Source: Saccharina japonica
Taxonomy: Eukaryota > Sar > Phaeophyceae > Laminariales > Laminariaceae
Assembly (NCBI GenBank): GCA_008828725.1
Contig: MEHQ01003342.1
Coordinates: 263,054 to 327,053 of the forward strand
Length of the DNA: 64,000 nt
Reading direction: 5' to 3'
Below are positions 28,401 through 41,869 of the stretch, one piece after another. The number at the start of each line of letters is the position of its first letter. Positions within the stretch are counted from its first letter, which is position 1. Position numbers and translations under genes: made by a program. The notes beneath the pieces are model-generated. The model saw only the letters and a list, made by a program, of their open reading frames with translations. It was not told the origin of the DNA and did no database searches.

Positions 28401-31400
28401 CATGCTTTGTCCACTACTGCATCGATGAACAATCTCAGGCCTAGGTATACGCAAAGCCGTACTATCGCCGAAAAAGGATGGCATTCCGGGGATTTTGGGT
28501 TAACCCTTTTAGAACTGCAGTCCCGTTTTGGGGACAATCCACACTAATTCTAAGTAATTTGTCCCCAAAACGGGACTCCAGTCCTACAAGGGTTAAGGAG
28601 CCCCCATCATTGAGAAAATATTTTAGCCAAAAAGTGCTCGTACCGCTATCGCACGCGTCTATCAATAGAGTACTGGCGGCCTACATGCTACGTATGAGTA
28701 CTTGGAGTATGAGCAGCACTGAAGACCCAAATTACTGCGAGTACAAGGAGTAACCACAGCAGTATCGGACCCCCGAATTGTTGGGAGTATTAGTATTGGC
28801 AGTATCCGCAAGCACAAAACCTCGAAATACTTCGAGTGTTCGGAGTGTCCGCAGTACATGAACCCGAAATACTTCGAGTACACGAAGTATCTGAAGTTTT
28901 TTTTTCTCGAAAACAATAACTCGTAGGGCTGGGCGCTGCCTGGCTCAGTCAGTAGCGATTATACTGTCGTCAAAATCAATCAGTATACTGGATTGCAGCA
29001 GTGTACTGTCTTTCCTTTCTCTTCTTTCCCCCCCCGAAGCGCATTCGGTGGGTTTCCGTATTTTTGTATGGCATGTTTCATGGACGTACGTTAGAAAACA
29101 CCTACTTGCAAATATACAAGTATACTGGCCGGGTCAATCAGTAGATTACTATTGCCAGTAGATTACCACTGTCAGTAGATTCCTACTGCCAGTACATACT
29201 GTGCCAGTGCCCAGCCCTACTATCTCCCAGGTACTGGGAGCATCTGTGCTGGTTTTACAAGCTGTATGGTATGAAGTACTATATTAACCTGTATACGGTA
29301 TTGCTTGGTGAGATAGAGATGTTTCCGTGTTGTTTCTACCCAGCGACATCCTTTTATTACGTATTCACGACAGATACGAGTACGGGGTACCAGCACCCAG
29401 TGCGTACAGCAAACAGTCACCACTTGCAGCACCAAACACCCGAGCAGAGACGCCTCAAAATCACCTCGAAAACCGCCACCCACTACGTAACCCTCTGGTA
29501 TTACTTTTAATATGTACGTATATACATACTTTCATACAGCAGTAATATGTACCACCAGGTATCGTATATACAAGTTTCCCCTTCGGGATTGGGGTTGACT
29601 TGAAATCCCGGGGGGTGTCGCAAGCTGAAAGAAGGGAGAACACAAACAGCAGGCGTTCGTTCCTCGTACGTACCAGCTACCAGGTATATACTTGTACGTA
29701 GCCACCAGGCAGGAACGGATAACACAAACAAGCTCTTCTTGTAGTGGACAAACACTGTTAGTGGATCTTCCTAAGGTAGCTAATTAGGCACTCTGATTGG
29801 CCAAGCAAGCACTGACCACTGGCATAGGGTTAGGGTTAGGGTTCGATCTGAGGGTCAACATACTACTATTAATAAGACAAAACCCCCATTTTAAAGATCC
29901 ACTATCACCCTTTGTCCACCCCTCTCTTCTTGAAAGCTAAAGAAGAAGTAGCCACTACGTAGGCAACTAACCTACCAGCAAATAACACCGATCAGCCCAA
30001 ACGACTTTATAGTTACTTCTACATTATGTCCGGAAATACAAGCAACTTTTATACAATGAAATTCAATATAAACGGTGCTTCTGTTGCGGGACAGTGGTGG
30101 TAACTGGTAACCGCTCTTTTTTGGTGTTTTCGTTTTCCATCTTCGCTCTTCCTTCCTCTCTCCTTCCTAGTCGTATATCATATCCGGGGTCACAAAGTAA
30201 GCGCTTTTCCCTCCTGCTCCGTTGCGGTTTGTGCCTTGCATTTTTATCGCGACAAACAGACTTCAGCCCTTTTTTTCCCTCGTCGACTCGCATCGAATTG
30301 CGCCTACCCACGCTGCTATACGTACTCGTAGGCGCTCTCAGCAGTTGATTCCATTTTTCTGTGAGACAGAAAAACCAAGTCACATTAATTCTCTATTCAA
30401 CGGGGTAATATAGTTGATACGATCAACCTTGAATTTTGAAATTGAAAATACGAAATGATGTACCGGACACGAAAGAGAACAAACAAAAATGTAAACGAAA
30501 AATGAAGAACGTCGTACATGCATAAACATAAACCAAGAGGGAATCATGAAATGAGACAGAAATAACACAAGAGCACCAGAACCAAGAACACAGCACTATT
30601 TAATAAAACAAAATACAAGAACGCTTGAAGAGGATTTGAGACGGCGGCACGAAAGCGAGGCAACATCCCGAGAGAGCGAGCGAGAGACGTATCATAGGAG
30701 CGGACAAAAACGAAGAAAAGGAAAAGAAAAGGCAGAAAGAGAAAGAAAGAAATGAGGCCAAGGCGAAATAGTACCGGTCGGGTATTACTACTGCTCGCGC
30801 GCTGAAGCGTACTACTGCTGTGTAGGAGCTCTCGCAGCAGGATAGGTGCGGTCTAACTATTACCGAGGACAAAAGTAAATAGGACCAAATATTGCTATTA
30901 ATAGTATAAAAAAGGTAAATATATAAGTTTTTTTGTGTACCGTAGGTCCCTGTCAATTTTTTTTTTTTTTTTTTTTGTCCATCCCATTTATTATCTTCGC
31001 ACTTCCGTCTTTCTCCCTCCCTATTAATAGTCGTAACTCAGATCCGGGGTCACAAAGTAGGCTCCTCTCCCTCCTCCCCCGCTACGGTTCTTGCCTTGCA
31101 TTTTTATCGCGAGAAGATTTCAGCACTTTCTTCCCTCGTCAACTCTCGTCGAATTTTGCTTACCCACGCTATAATATGCGCTCTCGACATACGGTGTCAT
31201 TTGAGAATAAAAACCTCCATGGAGAGAATCGAACCCTCGACATCCGGGCCTACAGGCTTCATGGCTACCAGTTAGACCACCGGGGCGACCGGCTTGTATA
31301 TACGTATACACAGTACGTCGTATGTATATATAGTATGGTGGAAAGTTTTCGGCGGTCGTAACACCCCTTTAAAATCAAGTAAAAGACGGCTTCAGCCAGC

Positions 31401-34400
31401 TCTAAAGGGGTCCCTATCTTTTGGCGCCGTGACTTATTAAATAATAACTTTCAAAGTGAACACCCGTATTCGCTCGCAAGGAGTACTTTTCGAGGCAGCC
31501 ATAGGATAGGTTTCCGTCTGCTGTTTACTCGTACCTGTCCCCCGGTAACCCTTTTATATAAGTATACAAAACACGTCAACTGTTAGTACTACCGATTGAA
31601 CGACTGAAACTCAACTTTTGCAAGCTGCGTCATACGTTAGAGACACGCCCTTTTGTCACGTCTTGCCGTCTCCTTCCTATTCAGAGGTCGACAGCGGTGC
31701 CAAGCGTCAATGCTGCCGCTATAACTACTATTGTCGCGGCCCCCATCCCAGGAAAAAGAAAAAGCGAAACGAAACAAAAACAAAAACACGAACTAGAATT
31801 CGGCGCAGCAAAATGCGTAGCATACTCTGTAGTTCCACTAACTATTAATAGTCGCGTTGGAACCCTGACCTTGCCATACGAGCTGCGTCTCCCCGCCCCC
31901 CATCTTGCCTTCAGTGACAGCGGTGTCAATATCGCTGTCGCGTGCACGACAGCGCGTATCTACAACTATGGAGTAATGCTGTGGCACTTGAGTGCAGTCC
32001 ACGCTCTATTATGAGTGTTTTAGTGTTGAAACGGGGTGCCCAATAGACTACATACACCTCCGTTTTGATTGGTCAACACCTCTAAGCTCTATCCCACCCG
32101 GACCAGATCCCATGTAGCACCCTGCTCACACTTAGTAGGTGCAGGAGTATAGGGTTGGGGTTAGGGTTAGCGGAATAGCGTGTGGACTGTAGTTAAGAGC
32201 TGCAGTCCAAGGACTGTAAATAGCTGCTCCCCGCGTGCACGCCCTCACTCTTCAACCTGTTACGTTCTTTGTGTGGCGCAGCCAGAGGCCCCTCTGCGCC
32301 TCCTCCCCCTCCTCCTCCTCCTCCTCCTCCTCCCTGTGCCACCTGTTCGTACGCAAAACTCCACGCGTTGGACAGAGATCGGAATCCTTCATTTCATTTT
32401 GTAGGTCTGTCGGGGGCAAACATATCTCCGCTTGATGTGATCTGCTGCACGATCTACAGCAGGAGGTCGTGTTTGTCGGCTGAAATCTGTGTGACACAGG
32501 TCCTGTGTGATACGACTCCTGCACAACAAATCGTAACGCCAGTTATTATAGGAGCTATTACGGGGGACCATGGTAAATAGGGCCAAATATTGTTACGAGA
32601 TCGGGAATAGATCTGCCTTGAAAGGTCTACTGCTTGTGAAGTGGGAGTCGATTATCTGTAGATCATATATCTGTAGATGATCTATCTGTAGGTGATCTAT
32701 GTGTAGATGCTCTGTTCGAGGTGTGGAAGCCTTATCCCACACTCAGTCCAAGGGGTTTTGTCCTCGAAGCGGTGGCTGCAGCTCTGAAGGGACTTTGATT
32801 GTATTTTCTGCTACCCGCAACGAGTAAACCAAAATAGTAAAGAACCCACAACAATGTATAATATGCAAGGCTCCCCTTAGGGATTTTGTGGTTGACCTTG
32901 AAATCCGGGGGGGGGGGGTGTCGCAAGCTGGAAAGGGGAGAACACAATCGTAGGCGTTCCGTTCCTCGTACCAGCTATCATGCCCGTGCGTAGCTACCGG
33001 GTAAAATCGCGAAGAACTTGAAACATTTCTTGAAAGCTACAGAAAATAAGAAGTTAGCCACCGGGGGCAGGTAACCTACTGGCAAGTAATTAACACCGAC
33101 GAGCCCAAACCAGTTTATAGTTAACTGTTGTAGTTCTATACATACTTGGTATGGTGGAAAGTTAACAAGGCTCCTTCCCCTATTGCCACCAAAGGAACAC
33201 GGCTATATAGGCCCCGCTTCCTCCGTCACTGGTACTGACATTGCACCTCGTAGGTTATGTTGCACTCTTTGTCGCTTTTTGTGCACCTCGAAAACACGCC
33301 GAACAGCCCCCCGCCTGGCGAGCCGGCCGGCACTCGTACTGACTTCACACCTATGTTATTGTACACCCCTCTGTCGCTTTTTTTGTTTTTGTTTTGTGCA
33401 CTCGAAAAAAAACACGCACCGAACTAACAGCCTGCCGATTCGACCCGAAGAGATCCCGACCGGCGCCGCCGCGGCCGCCGCCGTTGCCGTCGCTGGGGGT
33501 GATCGAGACGGCATGGCGTGGGCCGGGTCGCACGTAGGGATAGCTGCTTCCTCGTCAATGTGGGATGTCGTTGAGCCAGCTGACGAGCGATCAGGTGTGC
33601 CTATTGTGGTTGTCGACGCCGGGGTGGGGGTGGGTCGCTGTGGGGATAGGAGTGGGGTTGGTTGGGATGGTGGTGGGGGTAGGAGGGAGTCGGGGTGGGA
33701 TAGGGTTGGGTAGGGTGGTAGGGGATTGAGTGGGCGGGGGTGGGGTGGGGTTGGGGTCTGTGGTGGTGTTCGGGGTTGCGGTGGCCGGTGGGTGGGGCGA
33801 GGTGGGTGGGGGCCGGTGTTGGTGTGTCGGGATTGTTGTGGTTCACGCGGTTGCTGTGCGCGTTTGCGTCTTGTGTTCAGCGTTGTACAGCGGCGGCGGT
33901 AGAGGTATGGGGGGGGAAAAGGAAGGAGGGAGGGAGGGAGGGAGAGGGGGGCGGAGGGACAGAGAGAGAGGGTGGGAGCGGGTGTCTGAGAAAGATATAC
34001 AAATCTCACTCCCATTGCACGCTGTGACAGCGGCGGTGACAGAGATATGGGGGGAATACGGAAAGGGAGGAGGGAAGGAGGTAGGGAGGCGGTTCTGGAT
34101 TAAGCGAGGAGGGGGGGGTGCAGAGGGGAAAAGAGCGGGAGGGGGTGCCTGAGAGAGAGATACAAATCTCTCTCCCATTGCACGCTGTGACTGGGAAAGG
34201 TTGACCCAGTCGACGTCACTTTAGAGGTTGACCCAACCGATATCACTTCGTGCACTCCCCGAGAACCTTACCCCTTCCTCCCCCCCCCCCCCCCGCGATC
34301 GCCGCCGCCGTCGCCCCTCCTCGCCATTACAAACACTCGGCACATTCGGTGGAACGTTGGGCAGCAGTGTATCGACGAAAACTGCTCGACTTGGGTGGCG

Positions 34401-37400
34401 GTAGGCCAAAGCTGCGGGGACTACCCGCTAACCCTAAGGGACAGGCGCCAGGGGCCAAGCGACCACCAGCAGAGCCGGCCATGCTGAACGATTTCTCGAA
34501 GAACGCTGTGACCGACCTCGACCTCGACGATGTTATGGTGCGTCTGCGTCTTTTGTGTGTTGGAGGCCGAGGGAAGGGGGGGGCGGGGGGGCAGGGAGAG
34601 GGGCGGGGGGGGAGGGTGGTACTCATGCGATGCATGGCCGTAGTCGTACGACCATAGACCCTCGTTGGGGGTGGGGGGGGGGCATTACAAAGAAACTTTT
34701 TGCTAATCGTATCCCCTTCCTGTTTCGCCGCCTGTGGCCACCGGGGGGGGTGTACTCATGTCGTGCACGGCCGTAGTCGTATGGGGGGGGAGGGGGGGTC
34801 GAACGGAGGTGTGCGTGCGTTGGAAGCGGGCGGTGTATGCGCTTCGGAATGGAGATGTACGTACGCATGTGCGTTAAAGTAGAGGGTGTCGTGAAGTGTA
34901 TGCGCGTTGGAATGGAAGCGTATGTGCGCTAGAACAAGCAGTGGTGTGTGTGAGAGCTGGAATGGAGGGTGTGTGTGCGTAAAAAGGAGGTGTGCTCGTA
35001 TGTGCGTTGGCATGCTGGCACGCAGGTGTATACCAACCAGTATGGGTTCGAACGGAGGTATATGAGCATGATAGGAACGCAATCGTTGAGGTTGAGCAAG
35101 CAAAATTGAACGATTGAGTTCAGGCTAGCTTCTTGAGACAAAAGTAATATTAAGAGACACCTCTGTACAAAGGGCCTTGCTCTAGATATTATGTTGGTGT
35201 ATGTACCAAGTACGAAGTAAAGGGTAATTATTTATTATCCGAATTCGGGGAGCCGAAATGAGGCGCATGTGCGTTGGAATGGATTTCCGACAGCAGGTAA
35301 GGGCGGGGTGTATCAACCACACGATCTTTTTTTTTTCGCCTGTAACCGGTGTCGCCCTGTAAGGTTAGTCGCTGGCAGAACCGGCACGAGGCCGTAAGAA
35401 GACGAACCGGACCCTGTCGAACGTGCCTTTGGTGCCTCGTGCTCCGTGTACCCTCACCCCCCTCTCTCCTCCCCTTTTTCTCACCCAAGGTTCATTAATC
35501 GTTTTACCAAAGCTCGGCATGAGTGTATCAAAGCTCGGCATGAGTGTATCTGGTATGGCACTGTGGCGCCAGTAAAGACCGAGGTGTGTAACGATTGCCC
35601 GGACCTGTGCCATGCGAAGAGTCTACATGTGTGGGGGTGGACTTCATTTTCGTGCATGGCCGTAGTCGTATGACTAAAGACCCTCGCATCCCTATATGCA
35701 ACGCCGGGACGGAGCACGTTGGGTTTTCACCAAAACCAGGCAGACGTTGCTTGCACCAAGCGCGAAGGGGGTATCTAGCTGCCGAGAAACTCCCGTCGCC
35801 CCTCCCCCCCCCTTTTTCACCCTCCTTCCTGACCCTACCCTACCCTACCCTACCCCTCATGGCCTCGGTGAAATCTATCTTGTAGGAGGGACACCTGTGG
35901 ATTCCTGTGTCGGTGAACAAGTTCGATCCCTCGACGACGGACCCGCTGGTCAAGATGTGCCAGGTAAGGCCGTCGGCTTCTGTTTCCTCGTGCGTTGGCA
36001 CGGACAGACGGATGCAGGGACGGTAACAGGAGTTTGGATGGTGATGGTGATGGTGGTGGTGGTGGTGGTGGTGGTGGTGGTGGTGGCAGTGGTGGCTATA
36101 GGTGTTGATGTCGTTGGTGTTGGTAGTGGTGAATGTCTTGCTTGCTTGAAAGTTGTACATACGATGTTTAGTTTTTTCATTGTTAACCTACACCGCGGCC
36201 GCCGCCACCCCCATCGCTTTTTTTGTGTAGGTGCCGGTGCCGGTACCGACTCCAGTACCGGTGCTGGTACCGGTGCCGGCACCGGTTCCGGTTCCAGTAC
36301 CGGGGCTTCGAAATGTGACCCTCCCTCCCCTGTCCACCCCCCCCCGCCGCTGCCATCGCCGCCACTACCGCCTCCTGTGAACAGGTGAACTACGCGAAAT
36401 ATTCGCAGGCACCGTGGTTACTGCCGATGGGGGGTTTGCTCGCGCTCAGCTCAGGTTGCGCGGAGATCGGGAGGAAGACGGTGCAGATCCTTCGGATGTC
36501 CGTACTCAAGGTGCGTGTTCCGAATACGTACGAAAGTGGCGTAATAGCAGCGGTCCCTCCCTCTATAGTGCGGTTTGAGTAGTGCCGGCTGCACCTCGTG
36601 TTGAGATAATAAAGTAGCGTACGGTAGTGGTGGTCCCTGTATAGTGCCGGTTGAGTAGTGCCGGTTGCCCCTCTGTAAAAAGTGTCTAGGAAAGCGCTTG
36701 GCACAGCAGACGGGCTTAACCAGTGTGGCAGTGTGCGGAGTATATGGCGCCGGTTGCCGCTACAGCAGTGCCGTCATTTTTGGCTGGCGCATACCGGCAC
36801 TATAGAGGGATCGCTACCGCTGTATGGTGCCCTCCAAGCGCGGAGAAAACGAGAGCGCGGGGCACTTGAGAGGAATATAAAAATGCAAGTATGCGTATCA
36901 CACGGAGGTACAGTAGGAGGACTACCCGGTCATTGCAAAACTGTTCTCTGAACAATACGTACGTACCCCTTGTTGTTGCTCCTACGCTTTCTCTCTTCCT
37001 CCTAACAATACGTACCCCTTGTTCTTGCTCCTACGCTTGCTCTGTCCTGATACTGGTACCGCCTTTTGCTATTATTGCTGTTTTCTGTCGCTGCTGCTGC
37101 TTTTTTTTTGTTTTTTGTTTTTACTGCCGATGCTGATTTTTTGTTTTGTTTGTTTGTTTGTTTGTTTGTTTGTTTGTTTGTTTGTTTGTTTGTTTGTTTG
37201 CCTTTTTTTTCGTTTTGCTGCCGCCGCCGCCCACCCGAACAGCGCATACTTGAAGAGAGCCCGGTTCCGGTGTCATCGCCGACGGGGTTCATCTTCCACG
37301 AGACGCGCTGCGGGTCCACCCTCGTAGCCAACATGATCGCCAGCGTCGACACCAACATCATGTGCGTGCTGGTGCTCGTGCTGGTGCTCGTGCTGGTTGT

Positions 37401-40400
37401 AGTGGGGTAGGGGTGGTGGCGGTGCTCGTAGGGATTGGGGGAGGCGGTGGTGTTGGTGGTGTTGGTGGCGGTGATGGTGGTAGTGGTGGTGGGGGTAAGG
37501 TGGTGGTGGTGGCGTTGGTACTACACCGGGGCGACTATTTGATTTAGAAACAACACGAAGATATAATGTTATACTACCACCCAGGTAGTTAATAATAGCT
37601 ATACCCGATAGCAGGTATCAACGATCCGTTACGCTGCCTTTCTTTTTGGCGTTCTGGGTCGCGACAGGTGATGGTGGTGGTTGTGGCGGTGATGGTGGTG
37701 GTGGTGGTGGTGGTGACGTGGTGGTGGTGGTGGCTGTTTCGAGGTTGCGCCGTCGGTAACTAAGAAAATTGAAAACCTTTTGTTTTCTTCTGTTTTTTTT
37801 TGTTCCCCTGTGTGCGTGCTTTCGTCGTTTGGCAACCACGATGATGCCGACACAGGTGGTCGGAAAGCACCGGGCCGTGGAAGTTGATGCACACCTGTCC
37901 CAAGTGCTCCAAGGAGAACCAGATCGTCCCCTGGCTCAAGGTCATCATCGGCGCCATGTCTAGGAGCGCGAACCACAACGTAGGTCCCCTTTGTTTGTGT
38001 GTGTGCGAGAATGGTGTGTGTGTCTGTCTGTTTGTCTGTCTTTCTGCCTGTCTGTCTGCCTGTCTGCCTGTTTGAGTGTCTGTCTGTCTGCCTGTCTGCA
38101 TGCCTGTATGTCTGTCTGCCTGTCTGTGTGTGTCTTGTGTGTTGGTGTTTGTGTGGGGGTACATGTGTGTGTTGTGTTGTGTGTGCATGTGTTTTATGTT
38201 TTTATGTACGTGAATTATGTGTGTGCATGTTTGCATGTGCCCAATTTGTACGGGTATATGTGTCCACGAGTACGTTTGTGTCCGGAGTTCTGTGTACATA
38301 TATACGTATATACGTCTCCACGGGTGTAAGTCTGCTGGTTTTCACCTCTAGCGTATGTGTCAGCGACTTGTGTATGTAGACTAACACTGTATGGGTGTAC
38401 ATACCCATAAAAATAAAAATAAAACAGCCGTGATGAGATCGAGGATTTCGTCGAAACTCATATTTGCAAGCTGTGTGTGATGCTTCCATCGCGCGTAAAA
38501 CGGGGTTTTTATGGGCCTCATGCAGGATACAAAAGCTAAAGCCATCGTAGAACCCAACAAATCAACAAAATCCAAAACGTTACTTACGTATGTGCCCGCG
38601 ATTTGTTTTGTGTTCGTACGCGATTTCTGCCTGTGTCGTCCACCTGTGTGGGAATGATGTCGAGCTACAGTACGTAGTTCCTAATTCCCCGACCCTCCGG
38701 TCACAATAGAATAGAGCGCACCGGGCTGGAGTACACTTGTGTGAGCGCTTGCCACCAACCAGTGAGTCACCCCCTGCCTCCTCTTCTCTGTCCTCTCCTC
38801 TGGTCTATACGGCAGTTCTACTCTAAGGTCTGAGTGTAGTTCGTGGGTTAATCCCCCCCCCCCTATAAACATTTGATATATTTATAGGTTGGGTTGGCGT
38901 CGGTTGGCAACGACGCTGTAAAACAGGCCTCTCACTGCGTGAGCTAGACAACCAGGGTCCGTTTTTTGTTTGCTTTTTTGGCGGTCACCAAAGCCGGCGG
39001 TCTTGTTACATCATTTGTGCGGGGTGGAGGGAGAACCTTCGCTCCACACAAGGGGAATGATCGTATCACGTAGTGTGTATATGGTAAGGCACCCGCAAGG
39101 CAGTTACATAGTGCTCCCCTTGCTGTCTCAGGAAGTGGCCGCACCAGAATTTAAATTAACTCATTGAAGCTGCCATCCATATGCAAGTCCGCCTCAGAGG
39201 CGGTTCTTAGCAGGATGCAGCTCACCCTCCATGCGACTCGCCCAATACCTCACGGCGCTTCGCGCTTGGTGCAAGCAATGTCTGCCTGGTTGGTGAAAAC
39301 CCAACGCGCTCCGTCCCGGCATTGTAGGGATGCGAGGGTCTATGGTCATATGACTACGGCCGTGCACAACATGAGTACACCCCCCCCCCCCCCACATAAG
39401 ACTACGGCCATGCATGATATCGAGTACCCCCCCCCCTCTTCCTCTCCATTTTCTGTTCTCTCCTTTTGGTCTACAGCAATTCTACTACAAATTTCAGAGC
39501 TCCGAGGACATCGATGCCGTCACCTCCGCGTTCCCGGAAGTGCCTTGGATTTTCATTTTCCGGGAGCCCGTTGAGGTAAGCCGCACGTTATAAATACATG
39601 TTAAGAACCTTTTGGATGAACTGTTTATGCACAAGTGATCCTTATAATTAGGGACATAGTGGTATAGATGTGTCCTTACATGTATTCGTATACAAATTGC
39701 CACCTTGGGCTATTTATCTACAGATAAATCATGTACAGATCATGATCTGCAGACAGATCGTCTAGTTTCTCACCTGCCGTTGTGAGAGCTTGTGCGGGAC
39801 CTGCATGCGTACATGGCACATATCTTACCCAGGACACCATGCAGATTGTACGTAGGGGGGTGGCGTCGTTCTGTCCGCGAAAGTGTCGCGCAAAACCGGT
39901 TCTGCCGCGCGTTCTTTGTTCGCGACAAGCACGATGTTTTTTTTCTTATTTTTGTTTCGTTGTACCGGCCGAATTCGGGTGGTATCCATCCTTAAGAGAC
40001 CACTATACCTCCCCCTTGATCACCCACCCACCCACCCACCCACCCACCCCATCCCATCCCCTCCCTCCCACCCACCCTCGTCGATCGACATACCGCTCGT
40101 CGTTCTCTTGTATGCATCTCTGTCCTGTCTTGATGCATGTCTATTTTTTGTTTTTGTTCAGGTAATGATGTCGCGGCTGGGGGCGCAGCGCATCGGGATG
40201 GAAGGCATGGAGAAGGAGGTTGCCGCAAGGGTAAGCGATTGCCCTCGTTTTGTCACTACGTTTCCACGAATAGATTATACCAGGCATACAATTGGTTTGA
40301 GAGCATTCTGAGATTGGTTGATTTTGAATGGGCGGTTTTGGTTGGTTGGTTGAACGGACGATTGGATGAGTGATTCGTTGGTTGATTGATCGTGATTGGT

Positions 40401-40682
40401 TGGCTGACTGATGGCGCATACTACGGTGAAGGTACTGTTACAGTGGGTGGTCACTTGAGGAGCTCTATACTACTGTAATAGTAAGTCAAAACTGACTTTT
40501 GGAGGAAAATAAAAGTGCTCCCGAATACCCGATGAGCAGTCCCATGGCCTGTTTTTTTTTGTATGAAGAATATTGCAAACGCAAGTATGAAAGACGGAGG
40601 TGTTTGGGGTATAAAGGCGCCCGATCATTCAGAAAGCATTTCAGCCAAAAAAAAGTGCTACCTCTATCGCAGCACGGATCTG

Positions 40683-40720
<38 letters not shown>

Positions 40721-40766
40721 TTGATTGATTGATTGTCCGATTCATCTTGATTGCGTGATTGATTGG

Positions 40767-40813
<47 letters not shown>

Positions 40814-40851
40814 CGTGATTGATTGATCTTGATTGCGTGATTGATTGATTT

Positions 40852-40883
<32 letters not shown>

Positions 40884-41837
40884 GCTGATTGATTGATTGA
40901 TTTTTATCGATTGGTTGATGGATTGATTGTTTTGATTGAATTACCTATTGATCTAGGGCAGTGAGCTATTAATAGCTGGGCTTCCCGGCTAGTCATTCGT
41001 TGGCTGGTGCTGATGAAGCCAGCGAACTACCTGAGTTTATTTCAAAATTACGGGTGAACATAACGTGGGTAGGCGGAATTCGACGCGAGTCGACGAGGGA
41101 AGAGAGTGCTGAATTTTTCTCGCGATAAAAATGCAGCAAGGCACGTACCGTAGTGGGGAGGGAGAAGAAGGGCCTACTTAGTAACCCCGGATCTGAGTTA
41201 CGACTAAGAGGGAGAAAGAAAACAAGGGCGAAGATAGCAAATGGGATAGAAAAAAAAACAAAGACAAAAATAGTACTCGTACGTAATCAGGACCAAATAT
41301 GATTAGTAAAAATACTGGAATACATACTGTAGTTTTTTTGGTGTGCGAGATGGGTCCTCATTACTGTGGTCCCCCGTAAAAGTCGGCTGTATAGCGCTAG
41401 TTTGCTTCGTTTCACGTACATACAAAACATATACGTACGGGTATCGTTAAACAAGCGCCGAAGGCCTTTTGATGCTTGCCATCGGCACCGGCACAGCAGT
41501 CGATGGCGACGGGTTTTGATGCGCCACGAGTTTGCGGTAGACCTCTCAGCTCTTGCTCTCTCTCCCTCTGTCCCTCTCTGGGCGAGCGGTCTCGCGGGAA
41601 AATACGCACCCCGCAGCAAAGAAGCCTTCCATAACCAAGGAAACCCAAAGAGTCGCGGATAGTTGGCACCGCCGCAACTATTGAATACCTAGCCAACTAG
41701 TACGAAGGACCACAGTACATACGACCAAATATTGGTTGTAAAAAGATGTAAAACATATACCAGGTACCAGGTATAGGTTTTCGTGTGTACCATAGGTTCT
41801 ATTTATTATGCCCCCCGTAATATTTAATAGTACCCAC

Positions 41838-41869
<32 letters not shown>

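Noticed and set aside
28160-29843. Chromosome end or fusion point, because of CCCTAA-like units
   Set aside because: The units are few, degenerate, in both orientations and lie inside small transposons with target duplications.
33183-33430. Extending the sulfotransferase-like exon 2 upstream to 33183
   Set aside because: The frame stays open but has no ATG, and the acceptor at 33430 gives the phase needed for exon 1.
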